From Rhodobiaceae bacterium UBA7804 (GTDB lineage: Bacteria > Pseudomonadota > Alphaproteobacteria > Parvibaculales > Parvibaculaceae): a stretch of 64,000 bases of DNA. Below the pieces are notes generated by a model. That model had not been told where the DNA came from, searched no databases, and saw only the letters and a program-made list of their open reading frames with translations. Both the position numbers and the translations under genes were made by a program. Every line of letters starts with the position of its first letter. The stretch's first letter is position 1. The stretch spans positions 65,220 through 129,219 of the forward strand of contig DLCG01000019.1 of assembly GCA_002480495.1 (NCBI GenBank). The letters run 5' to 3'. Below are positions 40,729 to 48,339 of this stretch, in pieces.

Positions 40729-41910
40729 TTAACCGAAGAGACGGAGCACGCTCTGTTCGGCCTGGTTCGCGAGCGACAGGGCGGTCGTGCCGAGCTGCTG
40801 GCGGGTCTGCAGGGCGAGCATTTTCGCGCCTTCTTCGTTGGTGTCGGCGACGGTCAGTTCCGAGGCGCCGGACTCCAGCGTGTTGATAAGGGAGGAGGTG
40901 AAGTCCTGACGGATCTGCACCACGCCGAGGTTTGCGCCGAAGGTCGAGGCCTGCTGGCGGAGCACGCCGGTGGCGGCGTTGAGCGTATCCACGACCGTCT
41001 TGATGTCGGCGTCGGCGGCAAAGCCGTGATCGCCGGAGTCGTTCGGGATGACGCCGATGTTCAGCAGACCATCCGGCGTGAGGTCCACGCCCTCGATGTC
41101 GAGCTTGGAGGTCTGCTCGTTGTTGAAGAAGACGCTGAGCAGATCGCCCTTCAGCAGGTTCACGCCCTTGTAGCTGGCGTCGGAGGCGAGCTGTTCGATC
41201 TGGTCGCGCAGATTGTTGAAATCGGTCTCGTACTTGTCGCGGTTCACACCATTGGTCGAGGAGGTGCGGGTGCCGAGAAGTTCGGAGAGGCTGACCGCGG
41301 TGCCGGCATTGTCGGCTTCGATCGACATTGCGCGGCCGTTGGCGGCGGAGAATTCGAGCTGGCCTTCATCGTTGATGATGGCTTCGAGCGGCTCGTCGCC
41401 GGTGAAGGTGGCGGCCACCCAGTCGATCAGATCCTGAACGGTCGAGACTTCGCCCGATGCCGTGCCGAGATCGACCGAAGCGGTGACTTCGCCAACAGTG
41501 ATGGTGAGCGTGTTGCCGGTGGCAAGCGCGCCGAGGCCCGCAATCTCGACGCCACCCGTCAGCGGGTCGCCGGAGCGGTTGCCCGTGATCGTGGTGGGGT
41601 TGATCTTGGTTTCGAGCGCCTGGTTCGCGACCGCCTTCATGCTCTCGACGAGCTTCAGGATCGACTTGATGCCCTGGTCGGCGGCTTCGAGCGTCTTCAC
41701 GCCCTGGCCCATCGAGTCCAGCAGATTGTTCAGGTCGGATGCGCGGTTGTTCAGGCCCTGTGCCGTGAAATAGGAAGTCGGGCTATCGATCGCGCTGCGC
41801 ACCCGCAGACCCGTCGCGAGACGCAGCTGCGTTTCGTCCAGGAGCTTCGTTGTATTCTGCATGCTGAGCAGGTTCGACCGGATCGCACCGGAAAGGACTA
41901 CATCAGCCAT
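40729..41910 (-). CDS. Flagellin (filament subunit) 2
   Basis: A 393-residue flagellin closely related to flagellin 1 at both ends (LSGAIRSNLLSMQNTTKLLDETQLRLATGLRVRSAIDSPTSYF; MLALQTRQQLGTTALSLANQAEQSVLRLFG) but different in the centre (about 120-250). Tandem flagellins allow filament composition to change with cell stage in Caulobacter relatives. An own terminator lies between the two genes, so they are separate transcripts. Confidence 0.93.
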   Translation of the reverse strand: MADVVLSGAIRSNLLSMQNTTKLLDETQLRLATGLRVRSAIDSPTSYFTAQGLNNRASDLNNLLDSMGQGVKTLEAADQGIKSILKLVESMKAVANQALETKINPTTITGNRSGDPLTGGVEIAGLGALATGNTLTITVGEVTASVDLGTASGEVSTVQDLIDWVAATFTGDEPLEAIINDEGQLEFSAANGRAMSIEADNAGTAVSLSELLGTRTSSTNGVNRDKYETDFNNLRDQIEQLASDASYKGVNLLKGDLLSVFFNNEQTSKLDIEGVDLTPDGLLNIGVIPNDSGDHGFAADADIKTVVDTLNAATGVLRQQASTFGANLGVVQIRQDFTSSLINTLESGASELTVADTNEEGAKMLALQTRQQLGTTALSLANQAEQSVLRLFG

Positions 41911-42292
41911 CGTCTCTACCCTCCAGGGTTTGGCCCAGCCGTCTCATGGCGGCACGGGCACTACACTCGGCGTTAATCATTAATTCGACGTAAACAACCC
42001 GAAGTTGTTTTGCGATTTGACCGCCTGGGGGGACCGAGTGTCCCCGGGGCGATACTGCCGCCGCCGAACCGGGTGCCAGAGTGGCTTCGCCTTTCTCCGC
42101 ATCCGTCGATTGCTTCTGGCCCCTTCATTCGCAAATGCCGGGCCAGTTTTAAAATGAAGGAAAATCAATGGGTTAGGTCTGGGTTCGCCGGGTCTCTGGC
42201 AGGAAGTTCCCTGACCGGAGGAAAGTTTTGCCGGGCAAGAAGGACCTTTTGTCCGCGGCAGGCGGCGTGCGCCGCCTTGCCTGGCGCCCGGC
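41911..42292. other. 382-bp region between flagellin 2 and the TPR-glycosyltransferase gene
   Basis: No gene seen. It must contain the flagellin 2 promoter; no clean sigma-54 site was found. There is an imperfect CGGCAGTATCGCC FlbD-like site (near 42048-42060, minus), an AT-rich TTAATGATTAACG stretch at about 41972-41984 (minus), and a GGCAGGCGGCG/GCCGCCTTGCC hairpin at 42258-42281 behind the glycosyltransferase gene. Confidence 0.5.
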
Positions 42293-43939
42293 TTACTTGC
42301 CGAGGAAGCGGGCGACGTCGGTGACGATGCCGGCGGCGAGCTTCGCCTTGTCGGTCGTATGGTCGACCGAATAGCAGCGCATGCTGGGGAACCAGGGCAG
42401 GCGGTCCGTGCCGAGCCTGGTCCAGCCGTGAGGGGCGCTGTAATAGAAGCAGGTGATGCCGAGCGCGCCGGCGAGAACCGCCGGGAAGCTCGACGGCACG
42501 ACAGCCGCGTCCATGCAGGAGGTGAGGGCGGCCGCGCCTTCGATGTCCTTGAAGAGATCGAGGCCGGGCATGCGGTGCAGGGTGAGGCCGAATTCGCGTT
42601 CCAGCGCCTCGGCTTCCGCATCGACATTCGTATATTGCAGGTTCACGACCTGCACACCGCCGATCTCGAAGAGAGCCTTCCAGTCCGCCAGCGCCGTGTA
42701 GTTGATGGAGCGGATGTCGTCGACCTTCTTCGAGGTCCAGGACAGGCCGATCTTCGGGCCCGGACCGAGGCTCGCGAGCCAGTCGCGGCATTCGGCGACG
42801 CGGACGGGGTCGGGCACCAGCGGGTTCACGGCGGAGGGAAAGTCCGACACGCGCCGGCGAAGCTGCGCGGCGACAAGGCCGGCCGGCGCGGTGTAGTCGA
42901 AATCCACTTCGCCGTAATTGCCGAGGCCGGTCGACTTCCACGCTTCGGGACGAACCGTCGCCTGTGGCCAGGTACGCCGGTAGAGCGGCACGAGGCGGGG
43001 GTCCGTCTCGATAATGACGTGACCCGCACGGGCGATGAGATCCGTGTAACAGGTCGAAAAGAAGAGATCGTCGCCAAGCCCCTGTTCGCGCCAGACCATG
43101 ATGGTCTTGCCGGTGAGGTCCTGACCTTCCCAGATCAGGCCGGGGAAGGGGCGATAGGGCTGGCGTTGCCCGCAGGCGAAGCCGAAGCCATACATGTCCC
43201 AGCCCGCTTCCGTTTCGCCGACCATGAGCAGGACGCGCGCGAGATTCCAGCGGGCGGCATCGCAATCCGGGTCGATGGTGAGAGCGCGGTGGAGCGCGTC
43301 GAGCGCCTCGCGGTGGCGGCCGAGAATTTCCAGCAGGGCGCCGAGATTGGTCCAGGTCTGGGAGATACCGGGATCGAGCTCAATGGAACGGCGATAGCAG
43401 GCCATCGCATCGTCATGAAGGCTGGTGCCGGTCAGAACCTTGCCCAACATGCCATAGGCGCGGGCCGAGAGCGGCTTGAGCTCGATCGCGCGGGAAAGCA
43501 GATCGACCGCATGCTGCGTCTCGCCTTGCTCGTCCACAAGGTGGCCGAGATTGATCAGGGCAGGGACGTTTTCGGGATCGAGTTCGAGAACGCGTTCATA
43601 GAGGCTGCGGGCGCGCGAGGCATGCTTCACGTTCGAGCAGAGATTGGCGAGATCGAAGAGAAAGCGCGCGTCCTTGTCTGTGCTTTCAGCCGCGCGATCG
43701 AGGATGCCGACCGCATCCCTTTCGCGCTTCAGGGCGATGAGGCATTCGGTAAGGCCGGTCAGGGCGCCGATATGGACCGGATTGACGGCAAGCACCTTGC
43801 GATAGCGCGCTTCGGCGTCGGCGAAACGCTCTCGCGACTGAAGGCGCTGGCCCTGGGCGAACTTCTTTTCGGTTTCGCCGTCCTCGGCAACGCGCCGTCT
43901 GGTCAAGCTCGACATTCCGGATTTGCCCCCGCGGACCAT
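42293..43939 (-). CDS. TPR-glycosyltransferase, FlmG-like flagellin modification enzyme (putative)
   Basis: A 548-residue protein. N-terminal half: about six TPR units (AEARYRKVLAVNPVHIGALTGL; ARSLYERVLELDPENVPALINLG; AMACYRRSIELDPGISQTWTNLG; ALDALHRALTIDPDCDAARWNLA). C-terminal half (about 260-548): a GT-B-type glycosyltransferase domain with MVWREQGLGDDLFFSTCY and PVIGLSWTSKK-like features (GPKIGLSWTSKKVDD). The same domain order is found in FlmG of Caulobacter, whose TPRs bind flagellin and which transfers a nonulosonic sugar. Position next to two flagellins supports this. An in-frame ATG at 43915 is an alternative start. Assignment is by analogy and position. Confidence 0.7.
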   Translation of the reverse strand: MVRGGKSGMSSLTRRRVAEDGETEKKFAQGQRLQSRERFADAEARYRKVLAVNPVHIGALTGLTECLIALKRERDAVGILDRAAESTDKDARFLFDLANLCSNVKHASRARSLYERVLELDPENVPALINLGHLVDEQGETQHAVDLLSRAIELKPLSARAYGMLGKVLTGTSLHDDAMACYRRSIELDPGISQTWTNLGALLEILGRHREALDALHRALTIDPDCDAARWNLARVLLMVGETEAGWDMYGFGFACGQRQPYRPFPGLIWEGQDLTGKTIMVWREQGLGDDLFFSTCYTDLIARAGHVIIETDPRLVPLYRRTWPQATVRPEAWKSTGLGNYGEVDFDYTAPAGLVAAQLRRRVSDFPSAVNPLVPDPVRVAECRDWLASLGPGPKIGLSWTSKKVDDIRSINYTALADWKALFEIGGVQVVNLQYTNVDAEAEALEREFGLTLHRMPGLDLFKDIEGAAALTSCMDAAVVPSSFPAVLAGALGITCFYYSAPHGWTRLGTDRLPWFPSMRCYSVDHTTDKAKLAAGIVTDVARFLGK

Positions 43940-43989
43940 GATCGGTCCGTCTCCGAACTAATTGTCCCGTACTATTCGGCCTTGCATGG

Positions 43990-44004
43990 TTACCGCGCGG
44001 TTAA
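43990..44004. promoter_or_regulatory. Near-consensus CtrA site, TTAC-N7-TTAA
   Basis: Seven of eight conserved positions. It lies 50 bp upstream of the TPR-glycosyltransferase gene and beyond the 3' end of flbY, so it would act on the former. Confidence 0.4.
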
Positions 44005-44015
44005 CGCGCGGGCAA

Positions 44016-44504
44016 TCAGGCGCGCGAGTCGAGGGTGAGCGAGCCGGCGCCAGCCGGGCCGCCGGAGCGGCGGGCGGAGGAGGCGGCATTCGGCCCATAG
44101 CCGAGAGAGGGAGCGGTGCGCTCGCTCATGGCACTGGCGACCATGCGGATGAGACCCTCGGAGACGGATTTGGCCGCGTTCAGCGCCTCGCCGTTCGACG
44201 CCAGCGTGCTGTCGAGTTCGGCCATGGCGGCTTTCAGGCGGGAAACGCGTTCGGATGGCGCGCGGTCGAGCAGGTTCTTGTGGCCGCGCACGGCCATGAC
44301 ATCCATCGCATATTCATTGGCGAGGCGGATCTTCTCCGGCTGTAGTTCGGCGATTTCGGCCCGGGCGCGGTTGCGCAGCAGCTCCGTCTCCCTGCGGATG
44401 ACGTCGGTCAGGCCGGTGGTGAGCGCGAGAAGCCGGTCCACCAGTTCGACGGGCGGCAAGGTTTCGGCGGGAATGCGGCGGGCTTCACCCTGTCGAGCGT
44501 TCAC
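44016..44504 (-). CDS. FlgN-like/FlbY flagellar protein
   Basis: A 162-residue helical protein with a conserved pattern of Leu/Arg heptads (LVDRLLALTTGLTDVIRRETELLRNRARAEIAELQPEKIRLANEYA). In Caulobacter the gene after flgI and cheL is flbY, and FlgN-type hook-junction chaperones have the same helical build. The start is GTG at 44504 overlapping the flgJ stop by GTGA. Function is inferred from position: a chaperone or assembly factor for the hook-filament proteins. Confidence 0.68.
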   Translation of the reverse strand: MNARQGEARRIPAETLPPVELVDRLLALTTGLTDVIRRETELLRNRARAEIAELQPEKIRLANEYAMDVMAVRGHKNLLDRAPSERVSRLKAAMAELDSTLASNGEALNAAKSVSEGLIRMVASAMSERTAPSLGYGPNAASSARRSGGPAGAGSLTLDSRA

Positions 44505-44830
44505 TGCGATACCTCCTGCATTTTCAGCATTTCGCGATAGACGTCGTCGGCAAGACCGATACCGCCAGAGGCCGTTATCTGCTTGCTGTACTGATCGACG
44601 AGGAGGGAGCGGAACATGGTTTCGCCCGGTCCGCCGCCGAAGGGATTTTCCTGATCCTCGAGGCCCTGGAACATCGACTGGAAAAGCGTCGAGACGAACT
44701 GGGACTCGAATTCCTTCGCCGCTTCCCATGCCCGCGGGTCGCGTCCGGCTTCGGCCGTGGCGGCGGCCTTTGCAGCGGCAGGCGCCGAGGACATATGCAT
44801 ATAGGTGGGCAGGGCGGCGAGGGCTTCCAT
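44501..44830 (-). CDS. flgJ: Rod-binding protein (FlgJ N-terminal domain type, CheL)
   Basis: A 109-residue protein: AAKEFESQFVSTLFQSMFQGLEDQENPFGGGPGETMFRSLLVDQYSKQIT is the rod-binding domain of FlgJ. It lacks the peptidoglycan hydrolase domain, as in other alphaproteobacteria where a separate SLT-type enzyme is used. Start and upstream stop overlap (TAATG), so it is cotranslated with flgI. Confidence 0.88.
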   Translation of the reverse strand: MEALAALPTYMHMSSAPAAAKAAATAEAGRDPRAWEAAKEFESQFVSTLFQSMFQGLEDQENPFGGGPGETMFRSLLVDQYSKQITASGGIGLADDVYREMLKMQEVSQ

Positions 44831-45969
44831 TACATCACCTCGATATCCGCCTGGAGGGCGCCGGCCGACTTGATCGCCTGCAGGATGGTGATCATGTCGC
44901 GGGGGCTGACGCCCAGCGCATTCAGGCCGTCGACAAGTTCCTTGAGCGAAATGCTGCCGTCGATGATGCCGAGCTGCTTGCCCTCTTCCTCGTCCACATT
45001 CACTTCCGTGCGCGGCACGACAACCGTGTTGCCCTGGGTCGCGAACGGCGAGGGCTGGCTGACCTGCGGCGTCTCGGTGACGGAGATGGTGAGATTGCCC
45101 TGAGCGATCGCCACCTTGCTGACGCGGACATCCTGCCCCATGACGATGACGCCCGAGGACTCGTCGATGACGACGCGGGCGGCGAGATCGGGCTGCACGC
45201 GGAGCTGTTCGATATCGGTGAGGAGCGACACCACGCCGCCGCGCCAGGACGGCGGCACGGTGAGTTCGACGGTGCTCGAATTGCCTGCACGGGCCGTTTC
45301 GGCGCCGAGATAGGTGTTGATCGCCGTGGCGACGCGCTGCGCGGTCGTGAGGTCGGGATTGCGAAGCGACAGGCGGAGGCGGCGCAGATCGTCCAGTTCG
45401 AAGTCGATCTCGCGCTCCACGATGGCGCCATTGGCGATGCGCCCATTGGTGGGCACGCCGCGCACGACGGAGGAAGCCTCACCCTTGGCGGCGAAACCGC
45501 CGGTGGCAAGCGAGCCCTGCGCGACAGCATAGACCTGGCCGTCGGCGCCCATGAGGGGCGTCACGAGGAGCACGCCGCCCTGAAGGTCGGTCGCATCGCC
45601 CAGCGCGCTGACGGTCACGTCGATCCGCGTGCCCTGGGTGGCGAAGGCGGGAAGATTGGCCGAAACCATGACGGCGGCGACGTTCGCCGTCTTCATATTG
45701 GTGCCGCGCGTGTTGACGCCCATCCGCTCCAGCATGCCGGTCAGGCTCTGCTGGGTGAAGGGCGCGTTGCGGAGCGTGTCGCCGGTGCCATTCAGGCCGA
45801 CAACGAGGCCATAGCCGACCAGCATGTTGTCGCGGATGCCTTCGACATCGACGATGTCCTTGATGCGCGAGCTCGCATCGGCGCGGCCCGGCGCGGAAAG
45901 CGCCATGAGGCAGGCAGCGAGCAGGAGCGCCAGAAGGTTGCGAAAGGAAAAGGCGGGAAGCCGGAACAT
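44830..45969 (-). CDS. flgI: Flagellar P-ring protein FlgI
   Basis: A 379-residue periplasmic protein. It has a signal peptide (MFRLPAFSFRNLLALLLAACLMALSAPGRADA), then the conserved FlgI start SSRIKDIVDVEGIRDNMLVGYGLVVGLNGTGD and SLKELVDGLNALGVSPRDMITILQAIKSAGALQADIEVM at the end. It forms the P ring around the rod. A TTG five codons upstream (45984) is less likely as start. CtrA, a FlbD-like site and a possible sigma-54 promoter lie upstream. Confidence 0.95.
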   Translation of the reverse strand: MFRLPAFSFRNLLALLLAACLMALSAPGRADASSRIKDIVDVEGIRDNMLVGYGLVVGLNGTGDTLRNAPFTQQSLTGMLERMGVNTRGTNMKTANVAAVMVSANLPAFATQGTRIDVTVSALGDATDLQGGVLLVTPLMGADGQVYAVAQGSLATGGFAAKGEASSVVRGVPTNGRIANGAIVEREIDFELDDLRRLRLSLRNPDLTTAQRVATAINTYLGAETARAGNSSTVELTVPPSWRGGVVSLLTDIEQLRVQPDLAARVVIDESSGVIVMGQDVRVSKVAIAQGNLTISVTETPQVSQPSPFATQGNTVVVPRTEVNVDEEEGKQLGIIDGSISLKELVDGLNALGVSPRDMITILQAIKSAGALQADIEVM

Positions 45970-46008
45970 GAATCGACCGTTCAATCGCTAGCGATACGGC
46001 CTCTTTGA

Positions 46009-46024
46009 AGCGAAAGCCATGCCA
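46009..46024 (-). promoter_or_regulatory. Possible sigma-54 promoter of flgI
   Basis: Minus strand TGGCAT-GGCTT-TCGCT, GG and GC 10 nt apart, -12 box imperfect. Predicted transcript start is about 28 nt before the flgI start codon. Confidence 0.45.
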
Positions 46025-46141
46025 GCGGCGGGATGCTGCCGGTCTAACCTCAAGTCTCTGATTTTGTTGTAGTTTTTGTTTTCGGCGGTTCGGCGGCGGC
46101 AGGCGCGCGAGCGGCTTTTGGGGGAAGCTCCTGCCGCCGCG

Positions 46142-46156
46142 CGGCAAAAGCTGCCG
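46142..46156. promoter_or_regulatory. FlbD-like palindrome in the flgI/fliX intergenic region
   Basis: CGGCAAAAGCTGCCG. Similar to the palindromes upstream of flgE, flgF and flgB. About 27 bp left of the CtrA box. Confidence 0.5.
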
Positions 46157-46182
46157 GGCTGCCTGCGTCCGCGCGAACAGGC

Positions 46183-46197
46183 TTAACGCCGATTTAA
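46183..46197. promoter_or_regulatory. Perfect CtrA box between flgI and fliX
   Basis: TTAA-CGCCGAT-TTAA, 73 bp before the fliX start. In Caulobacter fliX and flgI are divergent genes under cell-cycle control by CtrA; the arrangement is the same here. Confidence 0.8.
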
Positions 46198-46269
46198 GAC
46201 CTGATGTCCATTTTGGACGAAGGAAGGCGGTTCGGCCGCCGGAATACGTCAGGATCGGGGGCGACCCAG

Positions 46270-46704
46270 ATGAAGATCGGACAGACGAGAGCCGCGTCAC
46301 AGACGGGATCGGCGCGCGGCGCCACTCGCACCGGCGGCGGCAGCGGCTTCGCGCCGGCGGGAGCTTCCGAAACAAGGGGGGCGGCGGGCTTGTCCAGCCT
46401 GGCCTCACTGAGCGCCGTCGATGCGCTGCTCGCGCTCCAGGAAACGCCCGCCAGCGACGACGCCCTTCACTCGCCGCGCCGCAAGGCCATCCGCCGCGGC
46501 GAGGAAATGCTCGATATCCTGGACGAGATCAAGCTCGCGCTGCTGGTGGGGCAGGTTCCGAAAGCCAAGCTTTCCCGCCTTCTTTCGGTGGTGGAGCGGC
46601 AGGCGGGCAGCTTCAACGACCCCAGGCTCGGCGAGGTTCTGGCCGAAATCGAACTGCGCGCGCGGGTCGAACTGGCCAAATTCGGAACCTATACCAAAGG
46701 CTAG
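46270..46704 (+). CDS. fliX: Flagellar assembly regulator FliX
   Basis: A 144-residue protein with a low-complexity, Gly/Arg-rich N-terminus and a conserved helical C-terminal domain: SLSAVDALLALQETP..., RKAIRRGEEMLDILDEIKLALLVGQVPKAKLSRLLSVV and GSFNDPRLGEVLAEIELRARVELAKF. FliX couples completion of the basal body to FlbD activity. Start at 46270 chosen from domain extent; an upstream in-frame ATG at 46204 would overlap the promoter. Located divergently from flgI as in Caulobacter. Confidence 0.9.
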   Translation: MKIGQTRAASQTGSARGATRTGGGSGFAPAGASETRGAAGLSSLASLSAVDALLALQETPASDDALHSPRRKAIRRGEEMLDILDEIKLALLVGQVPKAKLSRLLSVVERQAGSFNDPRLGEVLAEIELRARVELAKFGTYTKG

Positions 46705-46789
46705 GCCGGGGTCTGGCGGCCGCTAGAATGCCGGGTTTACTTCTCCGAGATTTCACAGATATTTCACCGGCTTGGCCCGGCACGCCCTG

Positions 46790-46818
46790 TTGAGAATCGT
46801 GGGCGCCCTCCCTATACT
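46790..46818 (+). promoter_or_regulatory. Sigma-70 promoter of dksA
   Basis: TTGAGA (46790-46795), 17-nt spacer, TATACT (46813-46818). Predicted start near 46825, giving a leader of about 200 nt. Confidence 0.7.
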
Positions 46819-46839
46819 CCGCGCGCTTCGGCGGGCCCG

Positions 46840-46992
46840 GTGAAGCAAATTCGACCTTTGAGTTTTGTCAGCGGGAAGGCCCGCACTCAAATGTCGAATC
46901 GAGAGACTTCACGGGTTTTACAGAATTGCCGACGGTCTTTCGATTCCGGCATTTGCTCGCGGATCATCCAGGTCCGAAGATACAAATGCCGG
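46840..46992. repeat. Two-hairpin structured element, copy 2 (in dksA leader)
   Basis: Hairpin 1: GTGAAGCAAATTCGACCTTTGAG (split 46840-46850 and 46851-46862) pairs with CTCAAATGTCGAAT...CTTCAC (46886-46912). Hairpin 2: CCGGCATTTG (46946-46955) pairs with CAAATGCCGG (46983-46992). It resembles copy 1 in sequence, order and spacing. Confidence 0.82.
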
Positions 46993-47027
46993 CGCCGGGC
47001 CTTCGGTGTCAGAGAGAGATTGCCTAG

Positions 47028-47444
47028 ATGGCCGTGCGTTTGCCCAAAGGCTATATGCCGTCAGACGACGAACCGTTCATGAACAAGCGGCAGAAGGAAT
47101 ATTTCCGCCGCAAGCTCGAGAAGTGGAAAGAGGACATCCTCCGGGAGAACCGCGAGACGCTGCAGCATCTGCAGGATGACTCGGTGCAGCATCCCGACCT
47201 TGCGGATCGCGCCTCGTCCGAAACCGAACGCTCCCTGGAACTCCGTACCCGCGACCGCCAGCGCAAGCTGATCGCCAAGATCGATGCGGCGCTGCGCCGG
47301 ATCGACGACGGCACCTATGGGTATTGCGAGGAGACCGGCGAGCCGATCAGCCTCAAGCGGCTCGATGCACGCCCGATTGCCACGCTTTCGATCGAGGCGC
47401 AGGAACGGCACGAGCGGCGCGAGAAGGTTTATCGCGACGACTGA
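47028..47444 (+). CDS. dksA: DksA/TraR-family transcription factor with degenerate zinc finger
   Basis: A 138-residue DksA. The coiled-coil core (about 20-90: NKRQKEYFRRKLEKWKEDILRENRETLQHL) carries the acidic tip DLADRASSETE that enters the RNA polymerase channel. The zinc-finger region YGYCEETGEPISLKRLDARPIATLSIEAQE keeps only Cys100; positions of the other three Cys are Thr103, Ser121 and Ala124. So it is of the zinc-independent type. It acts with ppGpp on rRNA and amino-acid promoters. The gene is followed by a strong terminator and is next to fliX, as in other alphaproteobacteria. Confidence 0.92.
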   Translation: MAVRLPKGYMPSDDEPFMNKRQKEYFRRKLEKWKEDILRENRETLQHLQDDSVQHPDLADRASSETERSLELRTRDRQRKLIAKIDAALRRIDDGTYGYCEETGEPISLKRLDARPIATLSIEAQERHERREKVYRDD

Positions 47445-47490
47445 TCTCCCGACGGCGGATCGGGCGCGGTTTCCGGCCCGAGGCTCAATA

Positions 47491-47525
47491 GAAAAAACGC
47501 GGTCCCTTTCGGGGCCGCGTTTTTC
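47491..47525. terminator. Bidirectional terminator between dksA and flgH
   Basis: AAAAAACGCGG, inner CCC/GGG part, CCGCGTTTTT; T-runs on both strands, serving both convergent genes. Confidence 0.9.
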
Positions 47526-47548
47526 TTTGCCGTGCGTTCAGCCCGATA

Positions 47549-48286
47549 TCAGAAGGGCATGATGATGTCGAAGAGCTGCTGGCCGTAACGCGGCTGCTGC
47601 ATGTCGCTGATCTGGCCTTCGCCGCCATAGGAGATGCGCGCTTCGGCGATCTGGGTGTGCTGGATGGTGTTGGTGTTGGAAATATCCTCGGGGCGAACGA
47701 TGCCGCTGACCAGAAGATCGCGCACCTCGTAGTTCACCCGGACCTGCTGACGGCCGGCGATCACCATGTTGCCGTTCGGCAGAACCTGGGTGACGACGGC
47801 GGCCACGGTCAGGTCGATCGTTTCCTTGCGATCCACGGAGCCTTCGCCTTCGCTCGCGCTGGTGCTGTCGAGATCGGCGAGGCTCGTATTGTCCACGGCG
47901 TTTGGGAAGACCTTGCCGAGATAGGATTCGTAACCGAAGAGATTGTTCATTCCGGCATTCTCGGAGTTCGAGCGGCTGCGCTTCGTGGTGTTGTTCACCT
48001 TGGCGCTGTCCTCGACATTGATGAGAACGGTGAGAATGTCGCCCACGCGGGCGGCGCGCTGATCGCGGAAGAAGGCGCGCGAGCCGGAGCGCCAGAGCGA
48101 ATTCGGCTGATAGACCACTTCCTCGGGCGCCGGCATCGGCATGGCGACGGTCGGCGCGGGAGCGGCGATGGGCGAAAGGTCGGGCGCCTTGCCGATATTG
48201 GAGATGCGGTCGGCGGCGTTGCAGCCCGCAAGCGCAGCGGCGAGGAAAGCGACGGCGGAGAGGCGGGCGAGGGAACTGGTGAACAT
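47549..48286 (-). CDS. flgH: Flagellar L-ring lipoprotein FlgH
   Basis: A 245-residue outer-membrane lipoprotein; lipobox LAGC at Cys22 (AALAGCNAA). The conserved NSLWRSGSRAFFRDQRAARVGDILTVLINVEDSAKVNN and GNMVIAGRQQVRVNYEVRDLLVSGIVRPEDI motifs are diagnostic. It forms the L ring of the outer membrane. Last gene of the flgF-flgG-flgA-flgH operon on the minus strand. Confidence 0.95.
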   Translation of the reverse strand: MFTSSLARLSAVAFLAAALAGCNAADRISNIGKAPDLSPIAAPAPTVAMPMPAPEEVVYQPNSLWRSGSRAFFRDQRAARVGDILTVLINVEDSAKVNNTTKRSRSNSENAGMNNLFGYESYLGKVFPNAVDNTSLADLDSTSASEGEGSVDRKETIDLTVAAVVTQVLPNGNMVIAGRQQVRVNYEVRDLLVSGIVRPEDISNTNTIQHTQIAEARISYGGEGQISDMQQPRYGQQLFDIIMPF

Positions 48287-48339
48287 TTATCTGGCCTTTA
48301 CGGTCGGAAGTTCCTGGTGGACGTTTGGGCGGACGCTTG

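Larger units (their letters stand above)
46705..47027. other. 323-bp region fliX/dksA: promoter and leader of dksA
   Basis: It holds a sigma-70 promoter (46790-46818) and, right after the predicted transcript start, the second copy of the two-hairpin element (46840-46992). No gene seen. Confidence 0.7.

Noticed and set aside
42359..44038. A 559-codon plus-strand frame opposite the TPR-glycosyltransferase gene
   Set aside because: The minus-strand frame has clear TPR and glycosyltransferase motifs; the plus-strand one has none.
44116..46008. A 630-codon plus-strand frame opposite flgI, flgJ and flbY
   Set aside because: Antisense to three recognised flagellar genes; low-complexity translation.
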